From contig CAJUKG010000011.1 of NCBI GenBank assembly GCA_910586925.1, positions 8,905 through 72,904 of the forward strand: DNA of 64,000 bases, written 5' to 3'. The translations under genes and the position numbers were made by a program. Every line of letters begins with the position of its first letter. Within the stretch, counting starts at the first letter, position 1. Source of the DNA: an uncultured Christensenellaceae bacterium (GTDB taxonomy: Bacteria > Bacillota > Clostridia > Christensenellales > Pumilibacteraceae). Shown here in pieces: positions 53,085 through 61,946 of this stretch. Under the pieces are notes generated by a model. The model saw only the letters and a program-made list of their open reading frames with translations. It was not told where the DNA came from and ran no database searches.

Positions 53085-54443
53085 TTAACGGTTACGGTTG
53101 ATTTTATCCTGCAAACTGCTCGCACGTTCGTTGAGCGTCGTCAATACGTCTTTGCCGCCATTCGTAAAGTCGTCGAGCATGAGGTTGAATTCTGTGGTAA
53201 AGTCGGCGTAAGCCGTCATTGCGGGACGCGCTTTTCCCGTCGCGAGCAACTGATCGCGGAAGAACTTTTCGGGCGTATTCTCCGTATACTTCGCATCCGT
53301 TCTCGCGTTCAACATTCCCGTTTTGTCGGCAATCGTCTGCGCGCTCTCCGCCGAGGTGAGCCATTTTATAAGCTCGACGGCGACCGATTTATCGCGTATG
53401 CCGTTGTCGGTGATCCCGAAGCACCAGCTGCCCGTAGCCGAAGCGGCGGACGCTTTGCTCGCGCTCGGATAAGGGAGTATGTCCCAACCCTCGCCGTAAC
53501 CGCCGTTGAAGTTGCCGCTGTAACTGCCTTTGAGCTGAGTGATCGTCCAGCCCGCCGAAAGGAACATCGCGACCGAACCCGCCTCGTTCTGCTTTTTGGA
53601 AAGGAAGTCTGTGCTGCCGATATTCTTGTTAGTATACTTGTTGTCTATGCACTTCTTGATGAACTCCACGCCTTTTGCGGTGTTCTCGCTGTTGAAGTGA
53701 TTGGTGACAGTTTTGCCGTCCGCGGTCGCGTAATCGCCGCCCGCCGAATAACCGAACGGATACATGAGGAACGTGCGTGTTTCTTTATCGGACGAGCCGA
53801 GCTGGAAATCGACGGGATTGGAACAGCCTGCCGATTTGAGCTTGCCGCACACTTTATAAAAGTCGTCGTACGTCCAACCGTTCTTCTTGTAGCTTTCTAT
53901 TTCCGAGTCCTTTATCTTTGCTTTTGAAAACCATTCTTTATTGATATAGAAACCCGCGCTCGCCTCTTGAATGGGAAGCCCGTAAACGTTGCCGTTGTAT
54001 TTCGGAATGGAGTTCGGCACGAATTCGTTGACGTAATCGCCCAAAAGCTCGGTGGAATTGTACAGCATGCCGCTCTGTGCATAGCCCGCGCAAAGAGGTG
54101 CGTCGTAAGCTATTATATCGTACAGCGCGCCGCCGCCGTCCTTGTATTTTTGAGTGAGCGTCGTTTGATATTGATTGACTCCGGCCGACTGGTTCACGTA
54201 TTCCGCTTCGACGATTATCTCGTTGTTGTGCGCGGTCACAAAAGCGTCGATGACCTCTTTATAAGCGGTCGCCTCGGGCGTGCCGCTCGCTTTATGGAAC
54301 ATGATCGTGACGATCTTATTGCCATATTCGTCCACGCGGCTTTCAAGCTCGTTCGGCGTAGAGCCGCAAGCCGCAAGCGGAACGAGCGATACCGCCGCGC
54401 ACGTCGCCGCGATGATCTTGTTTAGAATCTTGCCTGTTTTCAT
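53085..54443 (-). CDS. Extracellular sugar-binding lipoprotein (SBP family 1)
   Basis: 452 residues. Lipoprotein signal ending LVPLAAC, then the family-1 pattern (VTIMFHKASGTPEATAYKEV; LYDIIAYDAPLCAGYAQSG; NVYGLPIQEASAGFYINKEW). It delivers oligosaccharides to the permeases encoded 18 bases downstream. CGGAGG precedes the ATG. Substrate inferred as fructan oligosaccharides from the GH32 neighbours. Confidence 0.92.
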   Translation of the reverse strand: MKTGKILNKIIAATCAAVSLVPLAACGSTPNELESRVDEYGNKIVTIMFHKASGTPEATAYKEVIDAFVTAHNNEIIVEAEYVNQSAGVNQYQTTLTQKYKDGGGALYDIIAYDAPLCAGYAQSGMLYNSTELLGDYVNEFVPNSIPKYNGNVYGLPIQEASAGFYINKEWFSKAKIKDSEIESYKKNGWTYDDFYKVCGKLKSAGCSNPVDFQLGSSDKETRTFLMYPFGYSAGGDYATADGKTVTNHFNSENTAKGVEFIKKCIDNKYTNKNIGSTDFLSKKQNEAGSVAMFLSAGWTITQLKGSYSGNFNGGYGEGWDILPYPSASKASAASATGSWCFGITDNGIRDKSVAVELIKWLTSAESAQTIADKTGMLNARTDAKYTENTPEKFFRDQLLATGKARPAMTAYADFTTEFNLMLDDFTNGGKDVLTTLNERASSLQDKINRNR

Positions 54444-54463
54444 AATAACCTCCGAAAACTTTT

Positions 54464-55429
54464 TTATTGTTTGGTAGTAGCTCCTACTACGAATGTGCCG
54501 TTGTGAACAGTCCTGACAGGAGTTTCGCGTCCCTCTATCTTGTCTATGAGAAGTTTAACCGCCGACGCCGACATTGCCTCTATGGGCTGTTGAATACAAG
54601 TCATCGCGCCGCCCCAAATATCGAATACTCCGTCGTACGAAACGAGCTGACAGTCGTCGGGAAACTTTTTGCCGACCGACGCGCTCATGGCGTAAAACGC
54701 CTGCGCTATGCTGTAGCCCGATGCGAACACGCCGTCCACGTCGCCGTACATATCGAGAAACTTTTTTACGAGCATCTCCTCGTCGCCGTGACCTATTACC
54801 TCGTTGACCGCTATCTCCTCCATGCCGTGCGATCTCATGACGTCCCTGTACGCCTTTTCGCGGTACATGACTTCCGACTCGACTATCGGCTTCGTGCCGA
54901 TGAAACCGACGCGCTTGCAACCCCTTTGCAAAAGATACTCCACGCCGTTTTTCGTCGCTTCGTAGTTATCGCTCGTCACGTACGGGATCCCGTCCGCGAG
55001 ATGTCGGTCTATGGAAACGAGGGGCAATCCCTCGAATTCTTCGGGATCGTGATCGAAGTGAGTGACGAATATCGCGCCGTCCACTTCCCGCTTTTCTATG
55101 CGTTCTATAATGTTCTTTTCTTTTTCGACATGACGTTGGGACGCCACCAAAAGCATCGAATACCCGAACTTATCCGCCTCCCGCTCCACGCAGTCCGCGA
55201 GCTTGGAAAAGAACGGATGATACAAAACGGGCACCATGAGCGCGATGGTATTGTTGCGTTGCTCGCGCAAGCGTTTCGCCATGCTGTTGGGTTTGTAACC
55301 AAGCTCGGCAATGACGCGCATGACCGTTTCTTTAGTTTTTTGATTGACCGAGCCGCCGTTCAGAACGCGCGATACCGTTCCTATTCCGACCCCCGCCGAT
55401 TTTGCCACGTCCGATATTTTGACTGCCAT
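54464..55429 (-). CDS. LacI-family transcriptional regulator
   Basis: 321 residues. Helix-turn-helix KISDVAKSAGVGIGTVSRVLNGGSVNQKTK at the N-terminus, hinge helix KPNSMAKRLREQ, and a periplasmic-binding-like effector domain. Start at ATG 55429 behind GAGGAG. It is embedded in the operon it probably controls; the perfect palindrome TGGAAACGTTTCCA just behind the operon promoter has the central CG of LacI-family operators and is the likely target. Confidence 0.92.
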   Translation of the reverse strand: MAVKISDVAKSAGVGIGTVSRVLNGGSVNQKTKETVMRVIAELGYKPNSMAKRLREQRNNTIALMVPVLYHPFFSKLADCVEREADKFGYSMLLVASQRHVEKEKNIIERIEKREVDGAIFVTHFDHDPEEFEGLPLVSIDRHLADGIPYVTSDNYEATKNGVEYLLQRGCKRVGFIGTKPIVESEVMYREKAYRDVMRSHGMEEIAVNEVIGHGDEEMLVKKFLDMYGDVDGVFASGYSIAQAFYAMSASVGKKFPDDCQLVSYDGVFDIWGGAMTCIQQPIEAMSASAVKLLIDKIEGRETPVRTVHNGTFVVGATTKQ

Positions 55430-55462
55430 ATGCAAACTCCTCTTACGATTATTTTCGGTCGG

Positions 55463-58400
55463 CTATTCCGCCGACGGCACGGCTTCGTCCGCGCCGCTTT
55501 CTTCGGCTTCGTTGGAATCGCCGAACTCGCCGTACATGACGCCGTGGATTTGCGACTTGAACATAAACGGAGCGCGAATGAGCGCGACTATCGCCGATAC
55601 GGCTATAGCTATGCCTTCCCACAGCACTTTGAACGCCGCGCCGATATATCGCAAAGCCGCCTTGAACTTGTTGCCGCTCTTATCCACGTTGAATATCTCT
55701 TTGGGCGTGCCCATACTGCGCGTCACGGTGAGCGTTATTCTGCGGACTTTGCCGTTCCAGAACAACTGCGCGAAGAACGGATAGCCGAACACCGCCGCGA
55801 CTATAAGCCAAACGAGCGACCCCGTAAATCCGCCCGGTAAAGCGACCATGCACACTATAAGCAGTAGCAGTATCGGAAGGTCGATGAGCGCGCCGCCTAT
55901 AAGCCCCGCATCTCTGCGTTTTACAGCCGCCGTCTTTTTGGGCTTGTCGGTTTCGGGCAAGCGCACTTTACCGTTTTTGTAAAGCACGAACAACACGATG
56001 AATATTATTACCGCGAGTATTATAACGCCGCAAACAGTTCCGAACGCAATGCCGAACGGCTTGTAATCGGGAACGAACGGAGGCTGATACACTTCGACGG
56101 TTTCCGACTTCCGCGGCGTCACCGTCACCGTAAACGTCTTGTCGGGCGCGATCTCTATATCGTTATTGCCGACGGTAAGCGCGGACGCGTCTATCGTCAG
56201 TAAATAATCATGCACCTCGTACTTGGCACTCGCGATCGCGCAACGATTGACTTTGACGTATTCCACTTTCGTATTGCCTATGTACACGACCGCATTGCCG
56301 TGCTGTTCCACCGTCGTCGATTCGATAACCGTTTCGGGCACGCCCTTGACGTCTATCACATACCGCAACGACAGCGCGGAGCCTTCCACTGTGAACGTAA
56401 ACTTACCCGCCCGCGGCAACAATGCAAAGTATTCCTCGTACACCGTAAGCGTCTTGCCGTCCGCATAGTAGAAATCGGGTTGCACGAGCGTGTTGCCGGC
56501 GGTGTTGTTCGTGACCGACAAAACATGTTGGTCGATATTCGATACGAGTTCCATATCGTCCTCGCCCTCGTATACCTGCTCGCTCTTATGAACGGTGAGC
56601 GAAGTGAACGTCGCGCTCGTCGCACAGGCATTGAGTCCGTACTTGCCTTCGAGCGGATCGTTATCTCTTATAGTCGCGTCTATTACCCGCTTTCCGTTAA
56701 ACACCACCTGCACTTTATTGCCTTGCGCCTTGACGGCGAGCGTAAGTTCGCGGATATTGCCCGAAATGACATTTGCTTTGGCGATATCGCCGTTTTGCGA
56801 CCAGAGTTTGACGACCTTGCCGTAATGGTCGTAATTCGCTATGATATAGCTCGAAAGCCCGCCTCTGCCGTTTGCCGTCGCACGGAACACGAGTGCCGCT
56901 GCCGCGCCGTCGCCGAGGTCGAAATCCGCGGCGTAAACAAAGTCGCCGCCCGTTTGCTCGGAAAGCAGAAATCCGTCGCCCGAAAGCTGCGTTCCGACAA
57001 GCCCGTCCTCGGTGAAGTACCAATCGCCCGACACGACGCCGCTCGTATCGAAGGTGAAATCGCCTTCGAGTTCGCCCGTGTGCACGTACACGTCGATAAT
57101 GCGATATGTCGAACCCGCAGATACTTTTATCTGCGCAGTGCCCGACCGCAACGCTCTTACGACCGCGCCCGTTTCGGTGGCGTCCACAAGAACGACCGTA
57201 CCGTCCTCGCCCTCGCCGACTTCTTCGTCGGGTACCGCCCCGACGACTTCCCACTCGAGCGTACTGCCCTCGGCAAAAGCGGTTATTTCTTTTTCCACGG
57301 TCAGTTCGTCGCCGAGATCGAGTTCAATCGCCGAGAGGTTTATCATGATCTCGGAAGTCGGCTTTCTCCAAGTCGTCGAAAGCACATTGACCGTAATATC
57401 GGCGATGACGTCGCCGTCCGTCGTCATGCTCGCGCCCGTCGAGTACGGCGACGCGAAAGTGAGAACATAGAACGGCAGTCTGTAGTCGTCGCAAAACACT
57501 TCCACGCAGTTATTGTCCGCGAGAATGTAGAAAGAGAGTTCTGTGGCGTCCTTGCCGAGTCCCGTCGCATATCGGCGGGCATAGTTGCCGAGCGCAAGTC
57601 CCCCGTTCTCGGTATGCTCGCGACTGACGAAATAGCCGTCCGTCGCGTTCCAGCCTATCTCGGTATAATAATGATTGCCCTGCGAATCGACGCGCTCGTT
57701 TACTTTTACGGACACGCTCGCCTTGTCGGGATTCGACACCGTCGCAATAAGCTCGATCGTGTGGCTGTTCACGTCCGCGAGCGGATTATCCGAAGAAGCT
57801 CCGACTGCGAGCGACTTTTTATCTACGACGTTGGTTTTGATTTTCGCAAACTCCGCGTCGTCCTTTACTATCGGAGTTTCGGTGAGCACCGTGTCGAGTC
57901 CTTCTCCGCTCAAACCGTATATTACGGGGATCGTCATGCCGCCGCCGTTCCACACCTTGCGTGCGGTCGCGAGCGCGCCGCTGTCTATTACGAGCGGATC
58001 GCCGGGCACGCCAGAAAACCAGCTCAACCCCACTGCCTTGCCCGCATAAGCACTGTCGCTGTTCGCGTCGATATTGAAAGACTGCGCGGCATACGAATCA
58101 TAGCCGTATTCCATGCGTTTAAGCCGTGCGTCGCCCGTGAGAAGCTCGTTTATCTTATTGCCCGCGAGATCGGTCATTACTATCGCGCCGTCGGAATAAG
58201 AAAGATCGCAAACGAAATAATATCGCGAAGTAAGCGTGATCACCGCATGCCCGTCGATATTCAAAACGTCGGGACACTCGGGTCGGCACTCGACTTTGTA
58301 CGAGCCGCCGTGCTCCCACTTTACGAGGTCTTTGGATTTGAGGAAGTACAGCATTTGGTCTTCCATGCCGGTAAGAGCCATGCCCCACTTATAGCCGTCC

Positions 58401-59674
58401 GATATGCCGGGCAGTCCCGAAATGTCGAAAACTTTGGGATCGCGCCAACTCGGTCGAACGTCGGGACCCCACGGCTCGCCGTCGGCGTTACAGCCGAGCG
58501 TATACCCGTCGGGCAGTTTGGAAGTCGTGCGATGAACGGCGTCGCGCTTGTTCCAAGTAAGCCCGCCGTCGTTGCTGTACATCACCACTTGATAGCGGTT
58601 ACCGCCGAAATCGGCATCGTCGTGACGGGTGTAAAATCCGATAAGCCCCACGACGTCGCCGTCGTTTTTGCCCGTTTCGTCGAACCACTTGTAATTTTCG
58701 TCGTTGTCGATCGTCGCGCTGTCGCCCTTGCGATACGGCATGACCGAACCCGACCACATAAAGCCGAGCGTTTCGTCCAAATCGTAATCGGGAACGAGTG
58801 CTATCGGAAGCATTTCCCAATGCACGAGGTCGCGGCTCCGCGCATGTCCCCAATGCATGGCGTCCCAAGTATTGCCGTAAGGATTGTGCTGATAGTAAAT
58901 ATGATAATATCCGTTATAGTACACAAGCCCGTTGGGGTCGTTGTTCCAATGCGCAAATTGCGAAAAATGATACTGATTGCGATAAAGCTCGCTGTAATAC
59001 GAGAAATCGGACGCGCCGCTCAAAATATCGGTAAAACGCACTTCGGTATCGTAAGCGTGGAAACCGAAACTGCCGCCGCCGTAAACCGCCTTTTCGCCGC
59101 CTATCTCATAATCCCCGAGCTTTATCGTCCGCGCCTCCGCGCTTCCGTCGGTGAAAACAAACCGTCTTATACCGTCCGCATAGAACTCGGCATAAACGCC
59201 GTCGTCCTCGGGAGTTATCACCGCTTTGAGGTACACCTGCTCCAAACTTGCGGTACGCGACGTTACGTAAGACAGCTCGCCCTCGTTCATGTTGGACGGT
59301 CCGACGTAATACTCGCTCTCGAGCACTTCCTCGTCGAGCCGCCCGTCGGTATAATAGAAATAAGTGAGCTTGACTTCGTTCAGCCCCCTGTCCACGTCAA
59401 ACGACCAATAATGCTCGAGGTCCTCCGCGCCGAAAACAAGTCCCGCGACGTCGCCGTCGATAAAGTTCACCGTCGCCGAGAACATGCGCGACTCGTCTGC
59501 GGCGTATTCGGTTTCTTCAAGCTCGAATTCGTCGCCGTAACCGTCGATATACACCGATTCGGCGTACGCTTCGCCGCCGCCGACCGCGCACGCGCAAACC
59601 GCCGCGATCGCGACAAAGAGCGCGATCGCTATGCATACCGTTATTGACAGAATATACCGTGTTTTGGCTTTCAT
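55463..59674 (-). CDS. Giant membrane-anchored GH32 levanase/inulinase (1,403 aa)
   Basis: Signal/anchor sequence (about 7-35); a beta-sandwich module (about 60-210); GH32 propeller (about 230-570) with nucleophile Asp246 in WNNDPNG, Asp412 in SWRDPKVF and Glu466 in PECPD; a C-terminal sandwich; an Ig-like/BIG segment (about 770-870); a second LamG-like sandwich (about 875-1030); further beta domains; then about three hydrophobic segments (about 1206-1230 and 1262-1315) with an RDD-like RRDAGLIGGALIDLP stretch and a long cytoplasmic tail. It should degrade levan or inulin at the cell surface. The polytopic C-terminus is unusual for a GH32. GGAAAGGGG precedes the ATG. Confidence 0.88.
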   Translation of the reverse strand: MKAKTRYILSITVCIAIALFVAIAAVCACAVGGGEAYAESVYIDGYGDEFELEETEYAADESRMFSATVNFIDGDVAGLVFGAEDLEHYWSFDVDRGLNEVKLTYFYYTDGRLDEEVLESEYYVGPSNMNEGELSYVTSRTASLEQVYLKAVITPEDDGVYAEFYADGIRRFVFTDGSAEARTIKLGDYEIGGEKAVYGGGSFGFHAYDTEVRFTDILSGASDFSYYSELYRNQYHFSQFAHWNNDPNGLVYYNGYYHIYYQHNPYGNTWDAMHWGHARSRDLVHWEMLPIALVPDYDLDETLGFMWSGSVMPYRKGDSATIDNDENYKWFDETGKNDGDVVGLIGFYTRHDDADFGGNRYQVVMYSNDGGLTWNKRDAVHRTTSKLPDGYTLGCNADGEPWGPDVRPSWRDPKVFDISGLPGISDGYKWGMALTGMEDQMLYFLKSKDLVKWEHGGSYKVECRPECPDVLNIDGHAVITLTSRYYFVCDLSYSDGAIVMTDLAGNKINELLTGDARLKRMEYGYDSYAAQSFNIDANSDSAYAGKAVGLSWFSGVPGDPLVIDSGALATARKVWNGGGMTIPVIYGLSGEGLDTVLTETPIVKDDAEFAKIKTNVVDKKSLAVGASSDNPLADVNSHTIELIATVSNPDKASVSVKVNERVDSQGNHYYTEIGWNATDGYFVSREHTENGGLALGNYARRYATGLGKDATELSFYILADNNCVEVFCDDYRLPFYVLTFASPYSTGASMTTDGDVIADITVNVLSTTWRKPTSEIMINLSAIELDLGDELTVEKEITAFAEGSTLEWEVVGAVPDEEVGEGEDGTVVLVDATETGAVVRALRSGTAQIKVSAGSTYRIIDVYVHTGELEGDFTFDTSGVVSGDWYFTEDGLVGTQLSGDGFLLSEQTGGDFVYAADFDLGDGAAAALVFRATANGRGGLSSYIIANYDHYGKVVKLWSQNGDIAKANVISGNIRELTLAVKAQGNKVQVVFNGKRVIDATIRDNDPLEGKYGLNACATSATFTSLTVHKSEQVYEGEDDMELVSNIDQHVLSVTNNTAGNTLVQPDFYYADGKTLTVYEEYFALLPRAGKFTFTVEGSALSLRYVIDVKGVPETVIESTTVEQHGNAVVYIGNTKVEYVKVNRCAIASAKYEVHDYLLTIDASALTVGNNDIEIAPDKTFTVTVTPRKSETVEVYQPPFVPDYKPFGIAFGTVCGVIILAVIIFIVLFVLYKNGKVRLPETDKPKKTAAVKRRDAGLIGGALIDLPILLLLIVCMVALPGGFTGSLVWLIVAAVFGYPFFAQLFWNGKVRRITLTVTRSMGTPKEIFNVDKSGNKFKAALRYIGAAFKVLWEGIAIAVSAIVALIRAPFMFKSQIHGVMYGEFGDSNEAEESGADEAVPSAE

Positions 59675-59742
59675 GATTCCCCTTTCGGTAACCGACGTTA
59701 CCGTGTTGCGTCGTTCGACGTTTCTCGTATCGGCTTACGCCG

Positions 59743-60654
59743 CTACTTTATTGTCACAAGCATTTTCTCTACCGTTGCGGCGTCGGGAAGTCCGTCTATC
59801 GCACCGCGACAGAGCGTATTCAATGCTCCGCACACGTTTGCGAACTTAAAAACCCCGTCGAGTTTTTCCGCCGTCCACTCGCTTGCGGGAACGCCGTCCA
59901 GACCTTTGAGCACTCCGCCGTAAAACGCATCGCCCGCCCCCGTAGTATCGACGGGTGATACTTTTATCGACGGAACGACGCCGCTATTGCATTTATATCT
60001 CCACTCGCTGCCGCGCCCGCCGAGGCTTATGCACACGAGCTTGTCTTTTAATCCGCGTATGTACCCGTCGCCGAATATTTCGACCTCGTCCTCCGAAAAC
60101 TTGACTATGTCGGCGAGTTCGAGCATGCCCTTGTAGATCTCGATCGCCGTTTTTTCGTCGCGAAAAATATCGGTGCGGAAGTTCACGTCGAAACTTACGA
60201 GCTTACCCTTTTCGCGGGCGTGCTTTGCGGTCGCGATCGCGTATTTTCGCCCTTCTTCTTCCGAAAGCATGAGCGAACCTATATGCACTATGTCCGCGCC
60301 GTCGAAAAGCTCCGCGGGCACGCTCGGCAAAAAGCTGTCCGCCGTATTCTTGCGATAAAAGCAGAACGAACGTTCGCCGCTGCCGTCTATCTCGACGAAA
60401 GCGAGCGTCGTGTTCTTCTTGCCGTCGCGCTCGATGAGCACACGGTCCAAACCGCGGTTTTTCGCAAACGCTTGTAAATAGTCGCCTATTATATCGTCGC
60501 CGACGCAACCGACAAACGCCGTTTTCGCGCCGAGCTTTTTGGCGGCGCACGCTACGTTGAACGGCGCGCCTCCCGCCTTGCGCTCATAGAAAACGCTCCC
60601 GTCTTTTTCGGTGCCGATCATGTCGGCGAGTATTTCGCCTATGCAAAGTATCAT
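59743..60654 (-). CDS. Fructokinase (PfkB family)
   Basis: 303 residues from ATG 60654, which overlaps the upstream stop (ATGA) behind GGAGGTGGG; the frame is open further upstream but that part is not coding-like. N-terminal ILCIGEILADMIG and AGGAPFNVA are fructokinase signatures, and DTTGAGDAFYGG carries the catalytic Asp. It would phosphorylate fructose released by the GH32 enzymes. A 68-base gap with a CGGTAAC/GTTACCG inverted repeat follows before the large GH32 gene. Confidence 0.92.
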   Translation of the reverse strand: MILCIGEILADMIGTEKDGSVFYERKAGGAPFNVACAAKKLGAKTAFVGCVGDDIIGDYLQAFAKNRGLDRVLIERDGKKNTTLAFVEIDGSGERSFCFYRKNTADSFLPSVPAELFDGADIVHIGSLMLSEEEGRKYAIATAKHAREKGKLVSFDVNFRTDIFRDEKTAIEIYKGMLELADIVKFSEDEVEIFGDGYIRGLKDKLVCISLGGRGSEWRYKCNSGVVPSIKVSPVDTTGAGDAFYGGVLKGLDGVPASEWTAEKLDGVFKFANVCGALNTLCRGAIDGLPDAATVEKMLVTIK

Positions 60655-61946
60655 ATCCCACCTCCGTCGGCTATGCCCGCTTCGGCATCGTCGTCCGTTT
60701 TCGTTTCGTCGTTTGCAAACGCACCGCCGACAGACGCACCCGTCCGTTTGCGCCGCACGCAGTCCGCGATTATCATGACGGCAAGCCGCACCAGCAACAC
60801 GGCGAAGAACGATATACAGCTCACTGCGATCGCATACCTGCTCGACAAAGCAAACCCGAGCAGCAACGTTATCACACCTGCGAGCAATCCGCCTATCATA
60901 GTGAACGCACCCACCGTCTTTACCGCACCGCCGAACGTCAAAGCGTCCGACCGTATAATCCGTTTCATGCACATGAGCGCGACGGACAGGAGCACGACTA
61001 TGAGTATTACAAACGGCACCACCGAGAAAAACCCGGACATGTTCGCATATATCATGAGCGGCACGCTCGACGCGAAACTATCGACTATGAAATCCTCCAT
61101 GCCCTGCGCCGTCGGCTCGACCGTTCCGTCGGGCATATCGTCGAAGAACCCGTAAAACGTGATCGGTATGCCGCCGTCTGTTGCAAACCTGCCGATTATC
61201 GAATCGTCGAACACGAACAGTATTGTTTCGCGCTCGAAGTAATTATGGAAATAGAAGTTGCGCAGTTTGGGTGCCGCACCCTGAGTTTCGTACGCCGAAA
61301 GATCGGGATAATACGCTTTGACGTACAGCTCGTATAACGCCGACGCATATCCGCTTCCCGCGGTTTTCTTTAACTCTTTATATGCGTCCGTTATTTCGCG
61401 CTCGGTCACTCCGTCGAGATAGCTCTCGTATTTCGCAACTGCATCGCCGTCGAGAACAAGCTCTTTCCCCGAATATCTTATACGGAAAGTATACAGCGTT
61501 TTCATGTCGTCGTTCAGCCCGAGATATTCCTCGTACGTTATTTCCGATCCGCTGTTCGACACGCAATATGCGGTAAAATCGTCGTAAAGACCGGACGGGC
61601 GCGTATCCACCACAACGTCGTATCCGCCCGCCGAATACTTGGCGGCGTCCGCTTCGTTCGATACGGTATCGACGAAAGCGTCCGCGGAAAGCACTCCGTC
61701 GGCAACGGCGATCGAAACGCGACTGTCGTCGCTCACCAACAGCTTTTCCACCGTGGCACGGAAATCGCTCGACCTGTGATAGAACGACGAGAACGGCAGG
61801 AACGTCGCCCCCATCATGCCCAACACCATGAACACTATCGCAAGAACCGCCGCAAGAAAAAGATTGCCGTACCCGCGCTTGGGAGCTTCGTTCGCTATTT
61901 TGTCCGAGAAAAAACTCAAACTTATGAATTTAAGCCAACTTTTCAT
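60651..61946 (-). CDS. Membrane protein of the sugar operon (possibly DUF1189/YvdJ-like)
   Basis: 431 residues: an N-terminal amphipathic segment (WLKFISLSFFSDKIANEA), a helix at about 30-52, an extracellular domain of about 235 residues, then three or four helices (about 297-390) and a Lys/Asp-rich tail. The layout recalls DUF1189 proteins such as YvdJ, encoded in maltodextrin operons; I am not certain of the match. It lies between the ATPase and fructokinase genes without gaps. Confidence 0.6.
   Translation of the reverse strand: MKSWLKFISLSFFSDKIANEAPKRGYGNLFLAAVLAIVFMVLGMMGATFLPFSSFYHRSSDFRATVEKLLVSDDSRVSIAVADGVLSADAFVDTVSNEADAAKYSAGGYDVVVDTRPSGLYDDFTAYCVSNSGSEITYEEYLGLNDDMKTLYTFRIRYSGKELVLDGDAVAKYESYLDGVTEREITDAYKELKKTAGSGYASALYELYVKAYYPDLSAYETQGAAPKLRNFYFHNYFERETILFVFDDSIIGRFATDGGIPITFYGFFDDMPDGTVEPTAQGMEDFIVDSFASSVPLMIYANMSGFFSVVPFVILIVVLLSVALMCMKRIIRSDALTFGGAVKTVGAFTMIGGLLAGVITLLLGFALSSRYAIAVSCISFFAVLLVRLAVMIIADCVRRKRTGASVGGAFANDETKTDDDAEAGIADGGGI

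Noticed and set aside
60655..60972. N-terminal extension of the fructokinase frame
   Set aside because: The extra residues are Arg/Cys-rich shadow of the upstream gene; the ATG at 60654 has a GGAGG site and the family N-terminus.
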